Source of the DNA: Flavobacterium sp. SCGC AAA160-P02
GTDB taxonomy: Bacteria; Bacteroidota; Bacteroidia; Flavobacteriales; Flavobacteriaceae
Direction of reading: 5' to 3'
Length of the DNA: 50,002 bases
Assembly (NCBI GenBank): GCA_000383355.1
Contig: KB911092.1
Span: 29,859 to 79,860 of the forward strand
This document shows, piece by piece, positions 33,891-43,470 of this stretch (its first letter is position 1; every line of letters begins with the position of its first letter). The notes under the pieces were generated by a model. It ran no database searches and had not been told where the DNA came from. It saw nothing but the letters and a program-made list of their open reading frames with translations. The translations under genes and the position numbers were made by a program.

Positions 33891-34616
33891 CTAATAACAA
33901 ACTTCTGTTAAAAATAAGCCTTTGGCTGGAACAGACAACCCTGCTTCACTTCTCTTTTTACTTTCAATAATTTTTCTAAAATCTTCTACTGTTTTTTTTC
34001 CTAAACCAACCTCTAGCAAAGTTCCTACAATAGCTCGTACCATATTTCTGAGAAATCTATTGGCTTTAATATGAAAAATTAAATGCTTGTCATCTAGTGT
34101 CCAAACAGCTTTCATTATAGTACAATTAAAGGTATTTACATCGGTTTTTACTTTTGAAAAACTTTCAAAATCTTCATATTTAAATAATAGATTAGCAGCT
34201 TCATTCATTTTCTCTATCTGAAGATTTTTTTGGTGTAATTGCCAAGTAGTCTCTAGTAAAAAAGGATCTCTGCCTAGTAGAATCCTGTACTCATAAGTTC
34301 TACTAACTGCATCGAAACGAGCGTGTGTTTCACCAGAAACTTCTTTAATTGACTTTATAACAATGTCATTTGGTAAGATTGCATTTAACTTGTGAACGTA
34401 ATCATCAGTTAGCTTTTTAACAGTATCTACATGGGCAAACATTTGACTTGCATGCACACCAGCATCTGTTCTTCCTGCACCAACAAGCAGTATTTTTTCT
34501 TGAAGAATTGTAGCTAGGGCCTTGGTTATTTCTTCTTGTACAGAACTTGCATCTGGTTGAATTTGCCAGCCATGATAGTTTGTTCCTTTGTATGACAACT
34601 CTATGAAATATCTCAA
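33891..34616 (-). CDS. truA: tRNA pseudouridine synthase A
   Basis: A 241-residue enzyme that makes pseudouridine at positions 38-40 of the tRNA anticodon stem-loop. The N-terminus RYFIELSYKGTNYHGWQIQP and the catalytic motif GAGRTDAGVHA with the nucleophile Asp are intact. The C-terminal half contains RNMVRAIVGTLLEVG. Full length. It diverges from a phosphodiesterase gene and precedes the ABC exporter gene. Confidence 0.96.
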   Translation of the reverse strand: MRYFIELSYKGTNYHGWQIQPDASSVQEEITKALATILQEKILLVGAGRTDAGVHASQMFAHVDTVKKLTDDYVHKLNAILPNDIVIKSIKEVSGETHARFDAVSRTYEYRILLGRDPFLLETTWQLHQKNLQIEKMNEAANLLFKYEDFESFSKVKTDVNTFNCTIMKAVWTLDDKHLIFHIKANRFLRNMVRAIVGTLLEVGLGKKTVEDFRKIIESKKRSEAGLSVPAKGLFLTEVCY

Positions 34617-34681
34617 AAAAATATGGTGTTATAAGAGCTATAAAATTACGAAATTTATTTTGTTATTTGTACTTTCGTTTG

Positions 34682-35179
34682 GTGAAGAAAATCTTACTAC
34701 TCTCAGACACCCATAGCTTTATTGATGCTCAAATTTTAAAGTTTGTAAAACAGGCCGATGAAGTTTGGCATGCTGGTGATATTGGAAATTTAGAAGTTAC
34801 AGATACCATAAACAAATTAAAGCCATTACGAGCAGTGTATGGTAATATAGACGGAAATGATGCACGCGCTCAATTTCCTTTAGATAACAAATTTAGAGTT
34901 GAAGATGTAACAGTTTGGATGACTCATATTGGTGGCTACCCAAATAAGTACCATATAAGAGTACGGGAAGAACTTAAGAAAATAAAACCTACTATTTTTA
35001 TTAGTGGTCATTCTCATATTTTAAAAGTTCAGTATGATAAAAAGCTTAATATTTTACACCTAAACCCTGGTGCTGCAGGAAAATACGGATTCCATACTAT
35101 CCGAACCATGCTTCGTTTTGAACTAGACAAAGGCGAAATAAAAAATTTAGAAATTATAGAATTGGCTACAAAAACTTAG
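34682..35179 (+). CDS. YfcE/MJ0936-type metallophosphodiesterase
   Basis: A 165-residue calcineurin-like phosphoesterase beginning VKKILLLSDTHS if the GTG at 34682 is used. The frame extends to a TTG at 34667, but that stretch resembles a promoter (near-consensus -7 TACTTTCG at 34670-34677), and family members start at KKIxxxSDTH. Metal ligands are seen in SDTH, WHAGDIGN, YGNIDGND, THIGGY and ISGHSHI. The family hydrolyses phosphodiesters such as c-di-nucleotides or model substrates; the natural substrate is unknown. Its 3' end overlaps that of the convergent kinase gene by 14 nt. Confidence 0.88.
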   Translation: MKKILLLSDTHSFIDAQILKFVKQADEVWHAGDIGNLEVTDTINKLKPLRAVYGNIDGNDARAQFPLDNKFRVEDVTVWMTHIGGYPNKYHIRVREELKKIKPTIFISGHSHILKVQYDKKLNILHLNPGAAGKYGFHTIRTMLRFELDKGEIKNLEIIELATKT

Positions 35180-36974
35180 CGAGTTCTTTCTTAAAAACAG
35201 GAAGTTCTATTGTAACAAGCGTTCCTTTATTATTTTCAGATTTTATATCAAACTTACCTTTCATCATATGAATTCTAGCATCTATTTGATTAATTCCCAA
35301 ACCATCTTTTTTTGGTACTTGTAATTTATCAAATCCTTTCCCGTTGTCTTTAATGCTAAGTAATAGTTTTTCATCGTTTTCTACCAAAAGAATGCTAGCA
35401 GTTGTTGCTTCACTGTGTTTTAAAGTATTATTAATAAGCTCTTGAATAATATTGTGTAATTTAATTTCAAAATCTTGGTCATAACGCTGAATATTTTGTG
35501 TTTCATACAAAATCTCTAACTGAGAATTGGAGTATTTTTCTGCCATGTCTTTAATGGCATAGGCCAAGCCAAACTTCAGTAAAATAGAAGACACTAAAGT
35601 ATGAGATAGATCTCTAATTTTTTGTGAAGCTTCATGAATAATGTCTTGAGACTTATCTACCTCTACCGGTATAGGGCCTTTAAATATTTTTTTACAGGCC
35701 TGTAGGTGTAAATTTGCAGAAGATAGCAAAGCACTCACGCTATCATGCAAAGTTTCTGCAATTTGTTTACGCTCTGTTTCTTTACCATCTAGCGTAGCGT
35801 TTAAAATTCTAATTTGAGACTCTGTACGTATTTTTTCTAGCTTTTGCTGTTGCAACAGTTCTTGCTTAGATAACTGCAAGCTTAGGGTTTTTTGCCGAAG
35901 TTTGTACTGGTTTAATAAAAAAGCCAACAACAATATAATAGAAAAACTACTAATACCAATAATCCAGGTGAGGTTTTGAGCTTTTTGCTTTTCAAACTCT
36001 CCTGCTTTACGCACCACATCTACATTATACTCACCGGTAACACGCTCTAACATTTCTTGAGCTTCAAGATCTCGAAGCCCATTCTTCATATTGTAGGCAG
36101 TTTCCTGATAATCATATGCTTCATACTCTTTTAATTGCCTCATGGCCCAAGATAGGTTATTATATAAACTAGCTGTTATTCTAATTGCCCTTCTAGAAGT
36201 GTCTCTTTTGATAAGCCTGATTCCTTCAAAAAATTTTTTTTTAGATTTTTCAAAATCACCTTGCAGTAAATATAAATTGGCAAGGTTATTAATAGCAGAG
36301 GCTTGGCTCATTCTATTTTTTTTATTTTGATGAATAGCTATGGCTCTTTCTACATAATCAATAGCTTTATATTGTTGATTGATATAGGTAGAATCATACT
36401 GATAAATACTTGCTAAATTTGAGTAAGATATTGCCTGAAAGCTGGAAATTTCATCTTCTAAAGAACTTAGCTTTGCCAACTTTTCATAATAAAAAACAGC
36501 ACTGTCATTTTTTCGAAGTAATTGATATCTACTACCTAACCTGAGTAAATTTTCAGCCAAGTATTTTTGAAAGGTTTTATCTATTTTTAATCCATCTAAT
36601 AAGACACTCTCTAGCTGTTTCAAAGACTTCTTATAATAAGGTATGGATTTTTTATGCTCTCTATTTTTTCTGTAAATATCTGCAATTAAGAATGTAATTT
36701 TGAATTGGAGACGAGTGTTTTTGCTGTTTTTTATTTGTTCATTTAGATAAAGTGCTTTTCGTAAACTCTCAACATAGTTGTTGTTTTCATATAATAGTTT
36801 CGCTTTCTCATATTCTTTATCCAAGATAGAATCTGTAACATCTCGTGTAAGCAATAAGGAAGTTTTTGTATGAAAAACTTCCTTATTATTAAATATAATT
36901 TTTTTTGCTTGTAAAGAAATACTTAGCAAGAAAAGAAACATAAAGTTGAGCAGCAGAAAGAAATCCTTATTCAT
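35166..36974 (-). CDS. TPR-containing sensor histidine kinase (HisKA_3, NarX-like)
   Basis: A 602-residue kinase. Residues 1-23 form a signal peptide or first helix, about 50-320 a periplasmic array of TPR-type helix pairs (YNLASIYQ, NNLANLYLLQGDFEKSKKKF), and 336-355 a transmembrane helix (WIIGISSFSIILLLAFLLN). A coiled coil (about 358-400) leads to the HisKA_3 box with His410 in AETLHDSVSALL, followed by a GHKL ATPase (N box IIQELINNTLKHS, G1 DNGKGFD, G2 GLGINQI). The pairing with the NarL-type regulator at 37942-38601 fits this class. TPR domains probably sense peptides or proteins outside. The gene follows an orphan lipoprotein gene by 57 nt. Confidence 0.94.
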   Translation of the reverse strand: MNKDFFLLLNFMFLFLLSISLQAKKIIFNNKEVFHTKTSLLLTRDVTDSILDKEYEKAKLLYENNNYVESLRKALYLNEQIKNSKNTRLQFKITFLIADIYRKNREHKKSIPYYKKSLKQLESVLLDGLKIDKTFQKYLAENLLRLGSRYQLLRKNDSAVFYYEKLAKLSSLEDEISSFQAISYSNLASIYQYDSTYINQQYKAIDYVERAIAIHQNKKNRMSQASAINNLANLYLLQGDFEKSKKKFFEGIRLIKRDTSRRAIRITASLYNNLSWAMRQLKEYEAYDYQETAYNMKNGLRDLEAQEMLERVTGEYNVDVVRKAGEFEKQKAQNLTWIIGISSFSIILLLAFLLNQYKLRQKTLSLQLSKQELLQQQKLEKIRTESQIRILNATLDGKETERKQIAETLHDSVSALLSSANLHLQACKKIFKGPIPVEVDKSQDIIHEASQKIRDLSHTLVSSILLKFGLAYAIKDMAEKYSNSQLEILYETQNIQRYDQDFEIKLHNIIQELINNTLKHSEATTASILLVENDEKLLLSIKDNGKGFDKLQVPKKDGLGINQIDARIHMMKGKFDIKSENNKGTLVTIELPVFKKELAKFL

Positions 36975-37031
36975 ACAAAAACGAATCTTAAATAAAGTCT
37001 ATATATATTTTTAAAAAGTTTATTAATAAAT

Positions 37032-37703
37032 CTATCCATCTATATAAAACTCAGGTCTTCTTGATCTCGATGTGGTAGACCTCCCATCTTCAGAATAATA
37101 ATTTATAAAGGCAATGTGTAAATTCTCTCCCTCTTCTCTATTAAAAGTAACAGTATAGTCTGTTTGTGTTCCAGCACCAGGTTCTAGATGTATCGTATAT
37201 TCTCCCGTTGCTTCATCTTGTGTAAAATCTACCTCTATAGAAGCATCTACCGTAAAGTTTACATCATAAGTATTGTCTCCGTTGTCTGATACACTATAAG
37301 AATTTAGGTGATCATCTTCATCATCATTTTTCAGAAACTTAATGTCTTTGTCAAAAATGGTAAGTCTAGAAGTGTGGTTGGCAATGGTATTGTTTAAATT
37401 TATAGAGAAACGATCTTCTAAACCAGTAGACATTTCTTCTGAAGTAGTTTGTTGTTTTATTCCTGATGCGTTGTAAAGATCTATATCTAAGGAATTAGAT
37501 TTCTCATTACTAGAAATTGTTGAAGCAACATCATTGCTGGTTTCTAGATTCATAGTATAAGAACCTGAAGCATCTCTACTTAAGATAACTTTTCCAAATA
37601 ATTCTGAAGTTGGTTCTTCTAAAAAGGTGGTTTCTTCTTGTGAACATGAAGATAATACTAGGGTAATAATTAATGCAAAAATTGATAGGGATAAATTTTT
37701 CAT
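37032..37703 (-). CDS. Orphan lipoprotein in the two-component locus
   Basis: A 223-residue lipoprotein I do not recognise. The signal ends LVLSSCSQEE (Cys at 20). The rest is beta-rich and acidic, with repeated patterns such as ASGSYTMNLET and ATGEYTIHLEP, suggesting two similar beta domains, and a Ser/Arg-rich C-terminus (STTSRSRRPEF). No enzyme motif is seen. It lies between the kinase (57 nt downstream) and the regulator gene (238 nt upstream), so it could be a ligand-binding partner or a main target of the system. This is inference from position. Confidence 0.75.
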   Translation of the reverse strand: MKNLSLSIFALIITLVLSSCSQEETTFLEEPTSELFGKVILSRDASGSYTMNLETSNDVASTISSNEKSNSLDIDLYNASGIKQQTTSEEMSTGLEDRFSINLNNTIANHTSRLTIFDKDIKFLKNDDEDDHLNSYSVSDNGDNTYDVNFTVDASIEVDFTQDEATGEYTIHLEPGAGTQTDYTVTFNREEGENLHIAFINYYSEDGRSTTSRSRRPEFYIDG

Positions 37704-37802
37704 GATAATTAATTTTAAAATAAAGGGGTTAATATGTTCGTTTAATTTGATTTAGTTCTACTTAGATTTAATTTGTTAATAATTTGTTTTACATCTTAAT
37801 TT

Positions 37803-37828
37803 GATAAGATTACTTATATATTCTTATC
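37803..37828. promoter_or_regulatory. Inverted repeat upstream of the orphan lipoprotein gene
   Basis: GATAAGA (37803-37809) and TCTTATC (37822-37828), a 7-bp dyad with a 12-bp spacer, lies 100-125 nt upstream of the lipoprotein start. It could be a regulator site. Confidence 0.4.
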
Positions 37829-37882
37829 TTAATTAAAACACAGAACCTTAGCAATGTAATGCTAGATTATATAATGAAGGTT

Positions 37883-37916
37883 GGGGGAATTTATTAGCTA
37901 TAATTTGTTCGGGGGA
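37883..37916. promoter_or_regulatory. Paired GGGGGA motifs upstream of the lipoprotein gene
   Basis: GGGGGAA (37883-37889) and GGGGGAG (37911-37917) start 28 bp apart in otherwise AT-rich sequence, just behind the regulator gene. A related GGGGA core forms the dyad upstream of the regulator gene. Confidence 0.35.
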
Positions 37917-37941
37917 GTACAAATTACAGTAAATTTAATAA

Positions 37942-38601
37942 TTATATAATTTTATTTTTTACTGCATACATTGCTAGGCCTACTGCATTTTTTACGTTTG
38001 TTTTCTTTAATAAACTTTTTCTGTAGGTATCTACGGTACTTTGGCTTATGTTTAATATTTGTGCAATTTCTGGAGAACTATATTCTTGAGATATTAATTT
38101 TAGTACTTCAGTTTCTCTATCTGTTAAACTATTAACTATGGTACTTTGTGGCCTTTGTCCTAATTTTACGTTTTTTCCTGTGTATAATTTGAGTAGGTTG
38201 TTTTTTACAGTATTACTAAAGTATTGTTCACCTGCATGAACAGTCCTAATTGCTTCTACTATATGCTGGCCAGCACTATCTTTAGAAAGAAAACCACTTG
38301 CTCCAAGGTTAATCATTTCTTGCACTAGTTTTACATCGTCATAACTAGACAAAATAATTACTTTTAGATTTATTTTTTTAATTTTAAAGAACTTTAATAC
38401 TTCAATACCATCATATATTGGCATGTTAATGTCTAATATTAAAATATCTGCAGAGTGATCTTCTGCCCAATCAATAACTGCTTTACCCGTTAAAGAAAAT
38501 CCTTCTATTTCAATATCGCTCTCTGTGTTGATGACAGCAACTATACCTTCTATGAGTATTTTGTGATCATCTGCTATATGTACTTGTATTTTTTCTTTCA
38601 T
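37942..38601 (-). CDS. NarL/LuxR-type response regulator
   Basis: A 219-residue regulator. Receiver domain residues 1-120: acidic pair Asp11-Asp12, phosphorylated Asp57 in ILILDINMP, switch Ser in LSSYDD, and Lys in FLSKDSAG. The DNA-binding domain (about 155-215) has the LuxR-type helix-turn-helix LTDRETEVLKLISQEYSSPEIAQILNISQSTVDTYRK (split over the domain). It is the cognate partner of the HisKA_3 kinase by class and position. A -7 element and a dyad that covers the predicted transcript start lie upstream, suggesting autoregulation. Confidence 0.95.
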   Translation of the reverse strand: MKEKIQVHIADDHKILIEGIVAVINTESDIEIEGFSLTGKAVIDWAEDHSADILILDINMPIYDGIEVLKFFKIKKINLKVIILSSYDDVKLVQEMINLGASGFLSKDSAGQHIVEAIRTVHAGEQYFSNTVKNNLLKLYTGKNVKLGQRPQSTIVNSLTDRETEVLKLISQEYSSPEIAQILNISQSTVDTYRKSLLKKTNVKNAVGLAMYAVKNKII

Positions 38602-38668
38602 AATTACACTACAAACTTAGTTGAGTTTACGAGATCATACAATACCCGCTTTTAGTGAAATTTTTTTA

Positions 38669-38684
38669 TCCCCATAAATGGGGA
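38669..38684. promoter_or_regulatory. TCCCCAT-AA-ATGGGGA dyad at the regulator's transcript start
   Basis: A 7-bp perfect inverted repeat with a 2-bp centre. On the minus strand it lies 3 bp after the -7 element (38687-38694), so it covers the predicted start point. It could be an operator or, in the RNA, a 5'-terminal hairpin (UCCCCA/UGGGGA with a 4-nt loop). Confidence 0.5.
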
Positions 38685-38686
38685 GT

Positions 38687-38694
38687 CAAATATA
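38687..38694 (-). promoter_or_regulatory. -7 promoter element (TATATTTG) of the response regulator gene
   Basis: Perfect TAnnTTTG on the minus strand, 86 nt before the ATG at 38601. Confidence 0.6.
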
Positions 38695-38732
38695 AAGTTT
38701 TTAATGAAGATTTTCTTGGATAAATACTATGT

Positions 38733-38763
38733 GAAAAAAAAACCAGAGCAAAAGCTCTGGTTT
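38733..38763 (-). terminator. Terminator of the DUF4293 gene
   Basis: AAACCAGAGC and GCTCTGGTTT (38740-38763) form a 10-bp stem with a 4-nt loop. On the minus strand nine T's follow. Confidence 0.88.
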
Positions 38764-38792
38764 ATCGCACTAAATATACTAAAATAGTAGGT

Positions 38793-39221
38793 CTATCGTA
38801 ATCTGTCTACAGATTTTACGAGATTCTCATCCTTCTTAATCGCTTTATTTGCCATAACAGCAAATAAAATAACGACAGAGGGTATGAACATCCCAATACC
38901 TTTCTCAGAAGAAACTTCTCCAGATATGTTTAGAGACAAATAAATCAATATTCCTAGTAAAAAGAGATTGATCAAAATTATAATACGCCCAAGCACAAAT
39001 TGTAACTGTCTTTTATTAAATTTAAAAATTGCAATAAAAGCAATTAGTGCAGAAATAATAAAAAAAACAGGCACTAATTTTGCGAAAAATGACTGATCAG
39101 AAAGCAAATCTAAAGCATATACCTCTTTGTCTGCTACTTCCCATAATTTAAAAACAAATGGTACTCCTGTTGATAGGAGAACTACTAACAAAAGATAAAT
39201 TGACTGTATTCTTTGTATCAT
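38793..39221 (-). CDS. DUF4293 membrane protein
   Basis: A 142-residue protein with four hydrophobic helices. The N-terminus MIQRIQSIYLLLV is the hallmark of DUF4293, a Bacteroidota family usually found beside rho. The residues between helices 1 and 2 face outwards and the C-terminus is basic (KAIKKDENLVKSVDRLR). No function is known; the constant rho neighbourhood is the only clue. It diverges from rho here. Confidence 0.92.
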   Translation of the reverse strand: MIQRIQSIYLLLVVLLSTGVPFVFKLWEVADKEVYALDLLSDQSFFAKLVPVFFIISALIAFIAIFKFNKRQLQFVLGRIIILINLFLLGILIYLSLNISGEVSSEKGIGMFIPSVVILFAVMANKAIKKDENLVKSVDRLR

Positions 39222-39292
39222 TTTATATAAACGTTCAGCAAAATTATCATTTTATTTTTTATAAAGAAACATAAACATATAAAATAATTGTA

Positions 39293-39300
39293 TATATTTG
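39293..39300 (+). promoter_or_regulatory. -7 promoter element (TATATTTG) of rho
   Basis: Perfect TAnnTTTG. The ATG is at 39418, so the leader is about 112 nt long. Confidence 0.6.
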
Positions 39301-39326
39301 CCATAATACAACCACACTAATACAGA

Positions 39327-39396
39327 TTGTATAGTACTTTATACAAGACTTATAAAAATCAAAAAAAACTTAACAAATTCTTACACTACTTAAGAA
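39327..39396 (+). other. Structured rho leader with two hairpins
   Basis: Hairpin 1: TTGTATA (39327-39333) with TATACAA (39340-39346). Hairpin 2: ATTCTTA (39376-39382) with TAAGAAT (39390-39396). Both lie between the predicted transcript start and the rho ATG. They might serve autogenous control, but neither is a G-C-rich terminator. Confidence 0.35.
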
Positions 39397-39417
39397 TCTT
39401 AATTTAACTAAACATTC

Positions 39418-41133
<1,716 letters not shown>

Positions 41134-41138
41134 ATTTC

Positions 41139-41193
41139 TTTCTTATAACTAAAAAAGCCGCTACAATGTAGCGGCTTTTTTAGTTATAAGAAA
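41139..41193. terminator. 26-bp perfect-stem bidirectional terminator between rho and ppiD-like gene
   Basis: The arms 41139-41164 and 41168-41193 are perfectly complementary over 26 bp around a 3-nt loop (AAT). The G-C core GCCGCTAC/GTAGCGGC is flanked by A6/T6, so both strands show a classic terminator. It is unusually long. Confidence 0.93.
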
Positions 41194-41205
41194 TATATAC
41201 TATTA

Positions 41206-43368
41206 TTATTGAACGCCGTGAAAACCAGCTCTGTTGTCTTGTACATCAGATGTTTTCTTTAAAGCATTAAATATGTTTGCTATTTTGTTTTTTCTATCTT
41301 GAGATAAACGCTGTCTGTAAGACTCATAATTTGGCAAGGTAGCTGCTTTCTCTTTTTTAGATACAACAAAAGCAAAAACACCTTTAGCTCCAACTACCTT
41401 AGAATACAATTGATTTTCTTTGGCATAATACATTGCTCCAATTACTTTAGGCTCTGAGCCTACACCAGTAATAGAAGGTGATTTTAAAGAAGTATTATCA
41501 ATTTTAATGATAGATACACCATTAGCCGTTGCTATGTCATTTAGAGATGCTCCTACCATATTGGCTTGAATAATGGCTGCTTTTTTCTCATTTAACAACG
41601 TTGGTTTAAGTCTATTCATTGCTTTTGAAGCACTTACCAGACCTTTTTTAGTTTTGTTTGTTAAGATAGCTACAACATATCCTTTATCTATATCAAACCT
41701 TTGAATAGCTCCAACTTTGGTATCACTACCAAAAGCCCATGTTACTATTTGTCTTTGTGTTTCTAAAAGACCAGGAACTCTTTCGTCCATAATTCTTAAA
41801 CCAATAGCTGGCTTAGACTGATATGAGTTGTCTTTTACTACATCATAAAAGTTTTTCCCATTTGATGAAATTTCTAAAGCAAATTTTTCTGCATTTTGAA
41901 ATGCATTGTTTTCTGTTTCTTGGGAGGCAATAATTTCTCTACCAAAAGTAATCATCTTAACTCCTTTTTGGTTGTTTCTTTGTTCGTCTATTCTCATAAC
42001 ATGGTATCCATATTTAGACTTTACGACACCAACCTTCCCTGTGTTGTTTTCAAACATAAAAGCGGCTAAATCAAGATCAAACCTTGTAGAATTATACGAA
42101 TTACTGTGCGTGTTCCAGCCAATATCTCCTCCGTTGTCTTTACTAGCATCTGTATTTATTTGACTTGCAATTTGAGCAAATCTCTTTTTACTTCTTCTCA
42201 CTAGTTTGTAAATACTATCAATAGAAGCTTTTGCTTGCTCTTCAGTTTTTGTAGTAGCTGCTGTAGCTCCTTGCGAACCTAGATAAGGAATAAAAATACT
42301 ACTAGCTTTTACAGAATCTGGTCTTGAGAAAACTTCAGTGATTTTAGATATCTTGAAATAATTTTTATCTTCATAAGGACCAAATGTATCGTTTACTTCC
42401 CCTTCCAAAACTGCCTCAGAAATTGTTTTAGGCAATTCATCTTTCATATAATAAGATTCTTGCATTGGAATGTCTGAACTATTTTCTTCAAAAAAGATAG
42501 AATAATCTGTTGCATTTTTTAATCCTAAAATAATAATCTCCTGAGCTGTTGCTTTGTTGATGTCGTTTCTATCCTCTAAGAAACTAGCAACATTATTTTT
42601 AATATCTTCTTTATCTTGGTCTGTAGGTGAGATATCAAACTTCACATAAGAAATATCTCTTGAAGCTTCCACTTCGTAAGCAGAAGGATTATTTTTAATA
42701 TAAGTTTCTACTTCGCTATTAGTTATAGAAACTAAGCTATCTGCAATAGAAGAATAAGGTATATAAACAACATCTGCACTTAGCAAATCATTATCCTCTA
42801 GATATAAATACTCTCCTTCTTTTAGAGAGGCACCAAGACCTGCTTTAATTAAATTATTATAGGTATCTCTTTTTAGATTTGACCCAACTTCATTAATATA
42901 GTTGCTCCAAGCGCTCCAAAGGTTTTGATCATCACTCTCTTTAGTGTCTTTTAAAAACTGCATAAAACTGTCTCTATCAAACAAACCTGCTTCGTTTAAA
43001 AACTGCGGATTTCTTTGTACAGATGGAGAATTTATAATGGTATTTAAAACATCTGTTTCTCCAACAGTAACTCCAGCCTCCTCTAATTGCTTGGTATATA
43101 TCTTATCTTTTAAAATATTTTCCCAAACGGTTTTAGCAGCTTGCATATTAGACATGCTACTATTATTTCTTGTCTTATAGGTATCTAATGCTTCTGCATA
43201 TTCTTGTCTAGAGATTGTTTCTCCATCTACTTCACCTACTTCATTTATTTTAGAAGAGTCAAAGAAATCTGTTAATGTTGATGGATCTAACACAAATGCA
43301 AATAAAGCAAGGCCTATAACGGCTATTAATGCGATAGAACGATCTCTTATTTTAGATAAAATTGCCAT
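41206..43368 (-). CDS. PpiD/SurA-like membrane-anchored peptidylprolyl isomerase
   Basis: A 720-residue folding factor. One membrane helix at the N-terminus (about residues 12-30, IALIAVIGLALFAFVLD) anchors it with the body in the periplasm. An N-terminal SurA/PpiD-like chaperone domain (GEVDGETISRQEYAEAL) precedes a parvulin-type rotamase domain (about residues 340-460: DNGGDIGWNTHSNSYN, GKVGVVKSKYGYHVMRIDE). A further C-terminal chaperone-like region follows. It assists folding of outer-membrane and secreted proteins. Near-consensus -7 (TATATTCG) lies at 43395-43402 on the minus strand. Confidence 0.92.
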   Translation of the reverse strand: MAILSKIRDRSIALIAVIGLALFAFVLDPSTLTDFFDSSKINEVGEVDGETISRQEYAEALDTYKTRNNSSMSNMQAAKTVWENILKDKIYTKQLEEAGVTVGETDVLNTIINSPSVQRNPQFLNEAGLFDRDSFMQFLKDTKESDDQNLWSAWSNYINEVGSNLKRDTYNNLIKAGLGASLKEGEYLYLEDNDLLSADVVYIPYSSIADSLVSITNSEVETYIKNNPSAYEVEASRDISYVKFDISPTDQDKEDIKNNVASFLEDRNDINKATAQEIIILGLKNATDYSIFFEENSSDIPMQESYYMKDELPKTISEAVLEGEVNDTFGPYEDKNYFKISKITEVFSRPDSVKASSIFIPYLGSQGATAATTKTEEQAKASIDSIYKLVRRSKKRFAQIASQINTDASKDNGGDIGWNTHSNSYNSTRFDLDLAAFMFENNTGKVGVVKSKYGYHVMRIDEQRNNQKGVKMITFGREIIASQETENNAFQNAEKFALEISSNGKNFYDVVKDNSYQSKPAIGLRIMDERVPGLLETQRQIVTWAFGSDTKVGAIQRFDIDKGYVVAILTNKTKKGLVSASKAMNRLKPTLLNEKKAAIIQANMVGASLNDIATANGVSIIKIDNTSLKSPSITGVGSEPKVIGAMYYAKENQLYSKVVGAKGVFAFVVSKKEKAATLPNYESYRQRLSQDRKNKIANIFNALKKTSDVQDNRAGFHGVQ

Positions 43369-43470
43369 AAAATTAATAATTTAATTTGAATGGGCGAATA
43401 TACAATTTGCGAAGTAAATAAGCAACCAGAAGCCTTAGTATTTAATGAAATTATAAAAGAAAAAAGGGGG

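Noticed and set aside
34667..34681. TTG start of the phosphodiesterase
   Set aside because: Adds residues not seen in the family and overlaps a near-consensus -7 element.
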